From NCBI GenBank assembly GCA_002344005.1, contig DDTD01000046.1:1-64000 (forward strand): 64,000 nt of DNA, in the 5' to 3' direction. The DNA is from Ignavibacteria bacterium UBA2373 (GTDB lineage: Bacteria > Bacteroidota > Ignavibacteria > Kapaibacteriales > UBA961). Below are positions 51,517 to 60,550 of the stretch, piece after piece. Both the position numbers and the translations under genes were made by a program. Every line of letters starts with the position of its first letter. Position 1 is the first letter of the stretch. The notes beneath the pieces are model-generated. The model saw only the letters and a program-made list of their open reading frames with translations, had not been told where the DNA came from and searched no databases.

Positions 51517-52353
51517 ATGTCTTGGTTCTTAAGAAAAAAACAAAATATTGGTGATAATATTCCTCGAGAAATGCCTGATGGACTTTTTACGCAATGTCCT
51601 TCATGCAAAACGGTTATTTACAAAAAACAATTTGAGGAAAATTTATTTACTTGCCATAGCTGCAATCACCATTTCCGTATTACATGGGAAGAATATGTGG
51701 ACATATTATTCGATCAAGGCACATTTGTTCATACCGATACCGAAGTACGAAGTGCAGACCCTCTTAACTTTGTGGATACCAAAGCATATACGCTGAGATT
51801 AAATGAAGCGTATCAAAAATCTGATTTTCCCGATGCGCTCACAGTGGGTTACGGTGATATTGTGGGACGCCATGTATCATTCGCTTGTATGAATTTCGGA
51901 TTTATCGGTGGCAGTATGGGCAGCGTCGTCGGTGAAAAATTTTATCGTGCAGGCAAAAGAGCATTAACTGACAAATGCCCGCTTATTGTTATTTCTGCTT
52001 CAGGCGGCGCACGTATGCAAGAGTCCGCATTATCATTAATGCAAATGGCAAAAACAAGTGCTATTTTAGGAGAACTTGCTGATAATGGTTTACCCTATAT
52101 TTCCATTCTTACAGACCCAACAACAGGCGGCGTCAGTGCCTCATTTGCTATGTTGGGCGATGTCAATATTGCCGAACCCAAAGCACTCATCGGTTTTGCA
52201 GGTCCTCGCGTTATTGAACAATTTATTCGTAAAAAATTACCCGAAGGTTTCCAACGTTCTGAATCTGTTTTACAACATGGATTTTTAGATAAAGTTGTGC
52301 ATAGAAAAAATCTACGTCAAACAATTCATACAATACTTCAGCATCTGTCATAA
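51517..52353 (+). CDS. accD: Acetyl-CoA carboxylase carboxyltransferase subunit beta
   Basis: 278 residues. A strong AAGGAG sequence precedes the ATG. The N-terminal C4 zinc finger has CPSCKTVIYKKQ and TCHSCNHHF. The crotonase-fold carboxyltransferase has GYGDIVGRHVSFACMNFGFI, MGSVVGEKF, ISASGGARMQESALSLMQMA and TDPTTGGVSASFAMLGDV. AccD pairs with AccA to transfer the carboxyl from biotin to acetyl-CoA, the first committed step of fatty acid synthesis. The accA partner is not in this window. Confidence 0.97.
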   Translation: MSWFLRKKQNIGDNIPREMPDGLFTQCPSCKTVIYKKQFEENLFTCHSCNHHFRITWEEYVDILFDQGTFVHTDTEVRSADPLNFVDTKAYTLRLNEAYQKSDFPDALTVGYGDIVGRHVSFACMNFGFIGGSMGSVVGEKFYRAGKRALTDKCPLIVISASGGARMQESALSLMQMAKTSAILGELADNGLPYISILTDPTTGGVSASFAMLGDVNIAEPKALIGFAGPRVIEQFIRKKLPEGFQRSESVLQHGFLDKVVHRKNLRQTIHTILQHLS

Positions 52354-52378
52354 GAAACCATCATATTCTTTCAAAAAT

Positions 52379-52420
52379 AAAACTCCCCTCTTTTCATAGA
52401 CTAAAGAAGGGAGTTTTTTT
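52379..52420. terminator. Bidirectional terminator between accD and the giant T9SS gene
   Basis: AAAACTCCC at the left pairs with GGGAGTTTT at the right around a roughly 20-base loop that itself contains a CTTTT/AAAG pairing. A T run follows on the plus strand and T-rich sequence follows on the minus strand, so it can stop transcription from both convergent genes. Confidence 0.8.
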
Positions 52421-52469
52421 ATATCGTATAAATAAAAGAATCAATGAGAACAATTATACACAACATATA

Positions 52470-55400
52470 CTATTTCATAATCATTACCGGAATATGCTGT
52501 AAAGCTGAGGACGAGCGCACTGCAAGATAATAATGCCCCGACGGAACGGTTTCAAGTTGCACATTGAATGTATGCAATCCCGCTATATCAACATATTTGT
52601 GCAATTCTGCCATAGCTTCGCCCATCATCGAATAAAGTATTATTTCAATTGTTTCCGGTTGAGTAATTTCCAATTCGCAATGCAATAAAGTCTTTGCCGG
52701 ATTCGGAAATATATGTGCCGATGATTTTGTCCCTGCTTCCCCAAATGGTTCTTGCACAGATGAGGGATTCTCAACACCTTCACCATACAGATGCACGATG
52801 AATGGGCTGCCTATACCGTCATGATATATTGCTATCTCACCGCTTTGACGACCTTGCAATAATGGCATAAATTTAACACTTAATTTTTGTTCGCTATTCG
52901 ATGGAATAACTATGGTATTATCAGGCGATACTATCGAATAAGTAGAATCACCCGGAAAAATACGACGAATAGATGTTACCGTAATCGGCTCATCAATCAT
53001 ATTTTGTAAGACTATAGTATCGGCAAGTATTTTATTGTTACCGACGGATACTATGCCACAATCAATAAAGGCATCTTGTGCTTTAAGATGTGGTAAAACA
53101 CCCCTTCCAATTATTTTGAATAGCAGTGTATCATTATATTGAGTAATAAGTGTCAGATCCATGCCAAATCTTCCCTCCTCTTGTGGTGCAAATGATACTT
53201 CGATAAAATGTGACTTACCGGATGCGAGTGTATAAGGTGCATGACCGGAAATAAAAGAAAATGTAGATCGTATTTCTTTCACCGTGCATGGAGCTATACC
53301 CGTATTTGTAAAGAAATTTACTATCATCGTATCTTTTGTTTGTCCCACGATACAATCGCCTATGTCAATGGATGGATACTGAGTCCGAAAGGGTCTTTCT
53401 ATTTTTATAGAAACAGATTCTGACAATTTTTCATCAAGAATAGAAGAACTGCTATTGATATTCCATAACTTGATACTGGCATAATCAAACTCAGATAATA
53501 ATTTTTGTTCAGAATTCCATAGCATTTGTGATGTATAAATGTATCTATGAGACGCTTTTTTCTGAAAAGCATGAAGTAGCGATCCTGTTCGTGCATCCCA
53601 AATATATGATGCGCCTTCATAGGAATTAGAAGCTGCTATTCTATCATCTGATGACCAAGCAAAACTACTCAAATGGTTAACTGCATTTGTATATGGAAAT
53701 AGAGTTAAGTTTCGTAATACTGTACCGGTTTCTGCATTATAGATGGTGCCATAATCTGAAATAAACATTATCTTTTTATTGTCAGGGCTCCATACAATAT
53801 CATTACTCCAACTATACAAGGACTTATTCCTATATGTATTGAATTGATATTTACGAGTATTTATATTCCATAGAAGAATATGTAGCTTATCGTCTCCTGT
53901 ACCACTTATAGCTAACATTGTTCCATCCGGACTCCATGAAAGAATACTTGAACCCAAGCTGTCAATTACTAATACATCTGAAAAAGAATTATTGTCTTTA
54001 TCCCAAATTACAATACTGTCTTTACAAGATAAAGCGACATATCTGCCATGAGGATGCCAAGCAATACTATATATATCTTTTTGAAAATGTATCTCACGAT
54101 AGATACTATCTTTCATTATATCATAAATAGCGCATGTCTTCCCATAATTTAATGCTACGATATAATCTTTTGGACTAAAAATTACTTCTCCGTACTTTAG
54201 CGCTTTCTCTATTGTTTTTTTGACGATTATTCCTTTTTCCACATCCCATATTATTGATCTTCCATAAAAATCGCAGAGACTTAATGTACTATTATCGGAA
54301 CTCCATTGTATTCTCAAATCGGAATTCCATTGTATTCTCGCTGGAGAAGCAAATTTCACAGGTATCTCCAATATGCGTAATGAATCGGGAAAGTTCTTAT
54401 GCCAAAGAACCATACCTTCAGCAGCTACAAAAGCTAAAATATTACCGTCCGAACTCCATTCTCCTTTATCAGGATTGGGAGTAACAAAGCCAACACTGCT
54501 TATTCGCTGTTTTGTACTTGCATTAAGAACAAAACGACTTTCTACAAGAAGATAAAGACTATTCGGACTCCAGTGATTGTATTGTTGATAGGCAGAAAAT
54601 ATAATACTATCACGGTTAAGTTCCGAACCATCCGCCGCATTGTACATGATACTCATATTATTTGTATTAAGGAGAATTTTTTTGCTATCAGGACTCCAGA
54701 TAATTGATTCAATCTTTGTTTTATCACCTTTTAGTACAGCAATCTGAGCATTCGTTTTTGTATCCCAAAGTATTGCAAATGAATTAATATATTCTTTGAT
54801 GGCAAAAAGACTTCCGTCGGGACTCCAATGTACATCTGATGCAGTGGGAGCAGAGTAATTTTCGCGTTCTTCGGTTTCTATATCAATACTACTGGCTCTA
54901 TTCAATTCAGAAATATATAATATTTTCTTTTGATCGGAACTTAATAATGGTCGTTCAAACTGTCGTTCAAAACCTTTCAGATCATCTATCACAATTTTTT
55001 TATCAACAGTACCCTTACTTACATTAAGAGCAAAAAACACATTCTCATGTATATAATAAATTCTAGTGCCATCTTTGCTCCATGTCATATCATTCCATGT
55101 GATTGCAATATTATGTATTGTCTGAATTTTGATTCTTTTTTCAATATCCCAAATCACTATACTACTGTCGGACAAATATGCAGCAATATACTTATCATCC
55201 GGGCTCCATATATACTTAAAAGTCCAAGAACCATCAATAGGCATTTGTAATGATGCAAGTACATTGCCTGTCTCAACACTCCAAACAGTAAGCACATCTG
55301 TACCGGCAATTACTATTTTTTTTCCATCATTGCTCCATTGTATATTAGGGCTGGTTCCGGGAAATTCACGCACTATTGTTCCTGTTTTTGCTTCAGCAAT

Positions 55401-57023
55401 AATAATCTTATATTCATTATTATCCTGCCCCATTACCGCTATTTTATCACTTTGTGGACTCCATACATTCTTTACTCCCAGAAAATCATCAGAAAACACA
55501 CGATAACCTATTTTTTTCAATAATGTAGTATTTTCATGTGTATCATTCCTTTGATCATAATGGATTATCCGTATTTTACATTTATTCGTTTCTATATCCG
55601 GAATATTTCTCCATCGGTGCTGCAATCCCCAAGCGCGTGGAGCAATCGAATACCATGTAATACCATTATCGGTACTGAAATCTAATCCCACTGTGTCCTG
55701 CGGTGTCACACCTTCCCATCGGATAAGTGTATCGCTGCCCGATAATAATAATTCACCGCCAACAGGTTGCGTTATTCTCAACATACTATTACGAGGACTT
55801 ATCCCCGGATAACCACCACGTCCATAATACTCTTGGGCACAACCATTCTCACTTTGCAAGAGAAACTGACTATAAGCATAACCGCTGTCCAAAGCATTAT
55901 ACTCTACCGTCACCACGATACTGTCACCCGCTTTAACGCTAAATGTCGAAGGAAGCATCGTAAATGCATTATTCGAACTGAGTACACCGGTGATATTGAA
56001 CGAAGCATTACGAGCATATAATGTCACATTGTGGCGAACACTCTTACCTATCGTAGGACGAGTAAATGTCGCAACTTTCGGTGAAAATTCTATGTATTCC
56101 CGATTATTTGATGCAACTGTGTAGTCCGATGTGCTTGTTGCACCTGCATAGCTCATTTCAACATTGCGTAAACCGTTCTCACTTTGGCAACCGCGTACAC
56201 TTTCCCATTCGACACGACATGGCTCACTCTCTTGAAGAAAACTATATATTTCCCGAACAACATGATCAACGCTTTCTTGTGTCACTATACCATCATAATA
56301 ATACCCATTCGTTGATAATGCTAAATCCCGCAACGATGTTTTGATTCCTTGTCTTTCCGTTCCTGTGGGCGAATATATTATGGCAATCACCTTCACTCCA
56401 TAGGCGGCGCAACTATCCTTGCACATTTGCAATTCATCCTCGCTCAGAGAACCGCGCAATCCATCTGTACACACTATCGCTACACGCTTATGCTTGCCAC
56501 GTTTTAGTATATTGACTATACCTGTTCGTTGATCAAGCAAATAATCGCGGCTTCGTGTGGTCATGGTAGCGGTAATTTTGTCTATCAAACCGGAAAGTGA
56601 TGCACCGTCGGTGGTAAAATCACGGACTATCCGTTCCCTTGCGCCGCTTGTTTGCAATGCTATCTCTGACCCTGAGTTCAATAATCGGCTTAACTGTTGC
56701 GCTGTCCGTTTACCTAATTCTAATGCTTTTTCTCCAAATAATGACTTGTCCATTGACCTAGTATTATCAATGCTGATTCCGACAGAAACCTTGACTTCAA
56801 GTGGTGCACGACCAATTTGAACACTACGCATTTGACGCACAATTCCATGTTCTCGTACCGACACTTCTGACTTATCCGGTACAACATATTTACCGTCTTT
56901 ATCATAGATATACGCTTTGGCTTTCATCAATGGAAAATTCGTCGTATCTATATCGAATAATCGAATACTTTGGCTATATACAGGAGCACTCAGTATCATT
57001 AACATTGTAATAAGTGTTTTCAT
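52470..57023 (-). CDS. Giant secreted VWA / WD40-propeller / HYDIN-like protein with T9SS sorting domain
   Basis: 1,517 residues from the ATG at 57023, giving a signal peptide (MKTLITMLMILSAPVYSQS); a longer in-frame start adds 18 residues. Order: an N-terminal von Willebrand A domain (about 70-270) with a MIDAS-like SIDNTRSM and the second metal strand IVCTDGL; a Cys-containing beta unit; then from about 510 to 1,170 many WD40-like repeats ('WSPD..KI', 'IWD'); then two ASPM/HYDIN-like Ig units (IDIGDCIVGQTKDTMIVNFF, HLKAQDAFIDCGIVSVGNNK) ; then a T9SS CTD (AHIFPNPAKTLLHCELE, SGHYYLAVRS). The VWA MIDAS has Thr in place of the first Ser (DxTxS). A surface adhesion or binding protein (inference). 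Confidence 0.85.
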   Translation of the reverse strand: MKTLITMLMILSAPVYSQSIRLFDIDTTNFPLMKAKAYIYDKDGKYVVPDKSEVSVREHGIVRQMRSVQIGRAPLEVKVSVGISIDNTRSMDKSLFGEKALELGKRTAQQLSRLLNSGSEIALQTSGARERIVRDFTTDGASLSGLIDKITATMTTRSRDYLLDQRTGIVNILKRGKHKRVAIVCTDGLRGSLSEDELQMCKDSCAAYGVKVIAIIYSPTGTERQGIKTSLRDLALSTNGYYYDGIVTQESVDHVVREIYSFLQESEPCRVEWESVRGCQSENGLRNVEMSYAGATSTSDYTVASNNREYIEFSPKVATFTRPTIGKSVRHNVTLYARNASFNITGVLSSNNAFTMLPSTFSVKAGDSIVVTVEYNALDSGYAYSQFLLQSENGCAQEYYGRGGYPGISPRNSMLRITQPVGGELLLSGSDTLIRWEGVTPQDTVGLDFSTDNGITWYSIAPRAWGLQHRWRNIPDIETNKCKIRIIHYDQRNDTHENTTLLKKIGYRVFSDDFLGVKNVWSPQSDKIAVMGQDNNEYKIIIAEAKTGTIVREFPGTSPNIQWSNDGKKIVIAGTDVLTVWSVETGNVLASLQMPIDGSWTFKYIWSPDDKYIAAYLSDSSIVIWDIEKRIKIQTIHNIAITWNDMTWSKDGTRIYYIHENVFFALNVSKGTVDKKIVIDDLKGFERQFERPLLSSDQKKILYISELNRASSIDIETEERENYSAPTASDVHWSPDGSLFAIKEYINSFAILWDTKTNAQIAVLKGDKTKIESIIWSPDSKKILLNTNNMSIMYNAADGSELNRDSIIFSAYQQYNHWSPNSLYLLVESRFVLNASTKQRISSVGFVTPNPDKGEWSSDGNILAFVAAEGMVLWHKNFPDSLRILEIPVKFASPARIQWNSDLRIQWSSDNSTLSLCDFYGRSIIWDVEKGIIVKKTIEKALKYGEVIFSPKDYIVALNYGKTCAIYDIMKDSIYREIHFQKDIYSIAWHPHGRYVALSCKDSIVIWDKDNNSFSDVLVIDSLGSSILSWSPDGTMLAISGTGDDKLHILLWNINTRKYQFNTYRNKSLYSWSNDIVWSPDNKKIMFISDYGTIYNAETGTVLRNLTLFPYTNAVNHLSSFAWSSDDRIAASNSYEGASYIWDARTGSLLHAFQKKASHRYIYTSQMLWNSEQKLLSEFDYASIKLWNINSSSSILDEKLSESVSIKIERPFRTQYPSIDIGDCIVGQTKDTMIVNFFTNTGIAPCTVKEIRSTFSFISGHAPYTLASGKSHFIEVSFAPQEEGRFGMDLTLITQYNDTLLFKIIGRGVLPHLKAQDAFIDCGIVSVGNNKILADTIVLQNMIDEPITVTSIRRIFPGDSTYSIVSPDNTIVIPSNSEQKLSVKFMPLLQGRQSGEIAIYHDGIGSPFIVHLYGEGVENPSSVQEPFGEAGTKSSAHIFPNPAKTLLHCELEITQPETIEIILYSMMGEAMAELHKYVDIAGLHTFNVQLETVPSGHYYLAVRSSSALQHIPVMIMK
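54295..54342. repeat. 24-bp in-frame tandem duplication inside the giant T9SS gene
   Basis: Two adjacent 24-bp units beginning TCGGAACTCCATTGTATTCT and TCGGAATTCCATTGTATTCT differ at a few positions only. On the coding strand they give RIQWNSDL-RIQWSSDN, an eight-residue duplication within a WD40-like blade. This looks like a recent slippage or duplication event. Confidence 0.8.
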
Positions 57024-57541
57024 AGCGCTTTGAGAAGAAAGTGTGAAATAAGACTGACAATTATATATATAGCACAATATATATGCCCTTTCTTCATGTA
57101 AAGTAACATTTTTAGAGTTTTTGTTACAGATGAATCAGAAAGATTTTCTCAGCAGCATTTATTTCACTTCATTAAAGTACATTTTCATGAGATAACTATG
57201 AGTTCACTTTGTCAAAAACTTTGGAAGTTGACAATTACTTCAAATATATAATTCATTAAAATTGAAGAGATTAAAAAAAAGAAATAAGATTAGATGACAG
57301 CGACGAGAACAGCGTGGAATCCGAAATGGGAAGTAAAAAAAATATAAATAATGCACAAGAAGAATGAACCTATCAATTCATCAATCTTAGCGATGTATCA
57401 TGTAAATTATGTGAAAAAAATCTGACGCTTGCGTAGTACATGAGGAGTAATATGTAGAAATACATACAGTATGATTGCCCGATTTTCTTGAAATACAATT
57501 GTCGCCGAATTACATGAACGGTCGAAATATCTCCCTTCTAT
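57024..57541. other. Intergenic region, AT-rich, nothing clear
   Basis: About 520 bases between two minus-strand genes. It must hold the promoter of the giant T9SS gene on the right side of that gene. I see no ORF, repeat or RNA motif with support. Confidence 0.4.
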
Positions 57542-58711
57542 TTACTGCAATAGCCCCAATGGATTAACATTATTGGAGCCGCGCCATACTTCAAAATGTA
57601 AATATGCACCGTCAATAGTTTCCCCTGTTATTCCCAGTGGCTGACCTTTTTGCACATTATCGCCTTTGCGCACATAGGTTCGGAATAAATTACCATACAC
57701 AGTACGAATACCTTGACTATGCTCAACAATAATGACGGTATTATAACCCGATAAATTATAGACTAAAGAAACAATTCCTTCGGCAGAGCTGACAACACGA
57801 GTGCCCGGTTTTGCTTTAAAATCAATGCCCGGATTTTGTAAAATCACACCGGACGATTCATTTTTATATGACCCGTAACGGCGCAATAGAGAGCGTGAGG
57901 GCAATGGATAGATAAATGTTGAACGCGGCGCAAGTGTTGATGTTTGCTTCATTGATGCATCGGAGCGGCGAGTGCGTTGTTGTTGCGAGCGTTCTTTTGC
58001 CGCCGATTGACGAATAAATGCAACAATTTTTTGCGCACTTTGAATTTTTTTCTGTAATTCTTTTTCGAGTAATTCCCTGTTTTTTTGCACTGCCGTTAAT
58101 TGTCGTGAATTTTCGGCAATAGCTTGTTCCAAACGTGATTGTTGGTCTGTTGTTAAATATAATTCAATTTCATTAGTGCCTGCAAGGGAATCCAATTTTT
58201 CTGTTTCTGCTTTTACACTGTCATAATGGCTATGTATTTTTTTTCTTTGATTATTAAGAGCCGATATATGGGCAGTAATTGCTTTTTTTTGTGCAGTATA
58301 GCGTGGGTTATATGCCATTATATTGGCTTGCATATACGGCAAAGGGTATGCACTTGCAAGAGTGAATATTGTTTTTCGTACTATTTTTTCTTGGGAAGAA
58401 AGTTGCAATGCACGGTTTTGTAATTCTGCGGTGGAATCATGCAATACCGTCAGTCGTTCAGCCAGCACTCCGGCTTTTTTTTGCAATGATTTACTTGCCG
58501 ATTGCAATGATTGAATACGGGATTGGCGTTGTGTTTCTTTGGAACTTAATCGCTTAATTTCTTTTTTTGTTTTGGAAATGGCGGATTTAATGTGTCGTAA
58601 AGAACGCTTGGCTTTACCGGATGATGCCGGCGGGGCAAATGCAGAGATTTGCCCCATAAAGCCGATAAAAAAACAATACACAATAATATATGTGATTGCA
58701 TGGTGTTTCAT
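57542..58711 (-). CDS. EnvC-like murein hydrolase activator with degenerate LytM domain
   Basis: 389 residues; ATG at 58711, preferred to an in-frame TTG one codon earlier. A signal peptide (ends near SAFAP), then a long coiled coil (about 40-270), then a C-terminal LytM/M23 domain. The LytM metal site is degenerate: NPGIDFKA has Asn where M23 peptidases have His, the loop has YGNL for YxHL, and YLHFEV has Tyr for the first His of HxHFE. The Asp of GID and the last His remain. This matches EnvC-type amidase activators that lack peptidase activity and stimulate periplasmic amidases during division. It lies 14 bases after murA. Confidence 0.88.
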   Translation of the reverse strand: MKHHAITYIIVYCFFIGFMGQISAFAPPASSGKAKRSLRHIKSAISKTKKEIKRLSSKETQRQSRIQSLQSASKSLQKKAGVLAERLTVLHDSTAELQNRALQLSSQEKIVRKTIFTLASAYPLPYMQANIMAYNPRYTAQKKAITAHISALNNQRKKIHSHYDSVKAETEKLDSLAGTNEIELYLTTDQQSRLEQAIAENSRQLTAVQKNRELLEKELQKKIQSAQKIVAFIRQSAAKERSQQQRTRRSDASMKQTSTLAPRSTFIYPLPSRSLLRRYGSYKNESSGVILQNPGIDFKAKPGTRVVSSAEGIVSLVYNLSGYNTVIIVEHSQGIRTVYGNLFRTYVRKGDNVQKGQPLGITGETIDGAYLHFEVWRGSNNVNPLGLLQ

Positions 58712-58725
58712 CAAAAACCTTCGTA

Positions 58726-59988
58726 TTAATATTCGTCGGTTTTTACCCGCGTAATGGAAGCCCCCAAATTGCGCAATTTGTCTTCCAATGCTTCATAGCC
58801 GCGATCTAAATGATAGACACGCAAAATTTCCGAGCGTCCTTCGGCTACTAAAGCAGCTAAGATAAGACTTGCACTTGCGCGTAAATCGGAGGACATGACC
58901 GTTGCACCGGATAATTGATGCCCCCCTTGAATAAGGGCGGTATTTTCATGGACATCTACTTTTGCTCCAAGGCGATGTAATTCCGGTACATGATGAAAAC
59001 GTGTGGGGTAAATCATATCGGTCACACGTGAAGCACCGGGAGCCGTCATCATATATGCCACCCATTGTGCTTGCGCATCCGTAGGAAATCCGGGATATGG
59101 CGCTGTCGTAATATCCACGGGCTGCGGTGCATCATTCATTTCTATCATAATGGTATTGCCCGTCACATCAAGTGTGCAGCCGCTTTCTTCCAATTTGGCT
59201 ATCACTGCCGTCAAATGATAAGGATTCACGCCATCCAATTGCACTTTACCGCGTGTCATTGCCGCACCAATTAAAAATGTTGCTGCTTCGATGCGATCGG
59301 GTATAATGTCATCTTCGACGGACTTGAGAGCGTCCACACCTTCAATTTCTAAGGTGGTGGTGCCAATACCCTCAATTTTTGCCCCCATTTTTACCAATAA
59401 CTTTGCAAGAGCAGTGACTTCGGGTTCCAAAGCGGCATTGGTTAAAATTGTGGAACCTTTTGCCAACACTGCTGCCGATAAAACATTTTCTGTTGCTCCC
59501 ACACTTGATACATCAAAATGGAAACGTGTGCCTTTCAATCCTTCGGTATGTGCATTGATATACCCATTTTCAATATCAATGTTTGCCCCTAATTTTTCGA
59601 GTCCGCGTAAATGTAAATCCACGGGACGGGGTCCGAAAGCGCAGCCGCCCGGCAAAGACACACGTGCCCGACCATAGCGGGCAATAAGCGGACCCAACAC
59701 ATTAATCGAAGCACGCATTTGCTTGACATGCTGATAGGGCGCTTCATAGCTGTTAATATTTGTCGAATCTATAAAGAGTTCATTTTTATTAAGTTCGGAG
59801 TGTATGCCCATTGCACCGAGCAAACGGGTGATTGTCCAAATATCGCGTATATTGGGTGTATTGTGAAATCTATACACACCGGGTTGCAATAATACCGCCG
59901 GTATAATGGCAAGCGCCGCATTCTTCGCGCCTGAAATACGAACGGTACCGCTTAACCGCACACCGCCTTCAACAATAAATTTATCCAT
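58726..59988 (-). CDS. murA: UDP-N-acetylglucosamine 1-carboxyvinyltransferase
   Basis: 420 residues, standard length. MurA transfers the enolpyruvyl group of PEP to UDP-GlcNAc, the first committed step of peptidoglycan synthesis. Landmarks are SGAKNAALAIIPAVLL, the active-site Cys116 in SLPGGCAFGPRPVDLHL (target of fosfomycin), SVGATENVLSAAVLA, EVTALAKLLVKMGA, DRIEAATFLIGAAMTRG and FPTDAQAQWVAYM. Cys rather than Asp at the fosfomycin site suggests normal sensitivity. It starts 81 bases after the SRPBCC gene, in the same direction, and leads into the EnvC-like gene, so cell wall synthesis and remodelling are linked. Confidence 0.97.
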   Translation of the reverse strand: MDKFIVEGGVRLSGTVRISGAKNAALAIIPAVLLQPGVYRFHNTPNIRDIWTITRLLGAMGIHSELNKNELFIDSTNINSYEAPYQHVKQMRASINVLGPLIARYGRARVSLPGGCAFGPRPVDLHLRGLEKLGANIDIENGYINAHTEGLKGTRFHFDVSSVGATENVLSAAVLAKGSTILTNAALEPEVTALAKLLVKMGAKIEGIGTTTLEIEGVDALKSVEDDIIPDRIEAATFLIGAAMTRGKVQLDGVNPYHLTAVIAKLEESGCTLDVTGNTIMIEMNDAPQPVDITTAPYPGFPTDAQAQWVAYMMTAPGASRVTDMIYPTRFHHVPELHRLGAKVDVHENTALIQGGHQLSGATVMSSDLRASASLILAALVAEGRSEILRVYHLDRGYEALEDKLRNLGASITRVKTDEY

Positions 59989-60069
59989 TGTTCTCTATGA
60001 GTTGTGAAATGTACTATCTCTGTTATGCAAAACTACGGACAACGCTTCGGATAACCGTTGCTTCGCCTT

Positions 60070-60531
60070 TTATCGGGATTGTATGTTTTGCTCAAGTAAT
60101 TGCTTAGTCTTTTTTTGCCGATACCGAAACATAGCTTTGGTCACATGGCGCACAATAAGCATATCAATAAGAGCTCCGAGCATACCGAATGGTAAAGAGT
60201 AGGTAAATGTATCTGTCATTATTGTCATTGTCCCATCGGCAATAAACTCTCTTGTTTGACGCATGGAGTAAAATGGTCCGCGTACCTGTTCATCGGTTAA
60301 ACGTCGTGGAAAATCATATTCCACAAAACGAATATGTATATGTTGAGCAGGCAAAATCCATTGCCGGAGGGATAAATGAACCTCTTGCCCCAAACCCGGC
60401 TCACTCCATTTATCTAAGTCCACCGTGATATAGGGCGGCGTAATTTTGGCTAAATTTTCAGGATTGGTATGAAATAAAAATACCGCCTCCTGTGTCGCCT
60501 GTATTGTAATAGATTGCTGAATTGTTGTCAT
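60070..60531 (-). CDS. SRPBCC-family ligand-binding protein
   Basis: 153 residues with the START/SRPBCC helix-grip pattern: TTIQQSITIQATQEAVFLFH at the N-terminus, PENLAKITPPYITV, VEYDFPRRLTDEQVRGPFYS and DTFTYSLPFGMLGALIDML near the end. Members bind hydrophobic ligands or act as cyclase/dehydrase-like or coenzyme Q-binding proteins. The related plant/bacterial 'cyclase/dehydrase' group shares the WxxP..xM..F block but has no fixed function. It is 19 bases downstream of rnr and likely co-transcribed. Confidence 0.8.
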   Translation of the reverse strand: MTTIQQSITIQATQEAVFLFHTNPENLAKITPPYITVDLDKWSEPGLGQEVHLSLRQWILPAQHIHIRFVEYDFPRRLTDEQVRGPFYSMRQTREFIADGTMTIMTDTFTYSLPFGMLGALIDMLIVRHVTKAMFRYRQKKTKQLLEQNIQSR

Positions 60532-60550
60532 GGTAAAGAAACATTATTTT

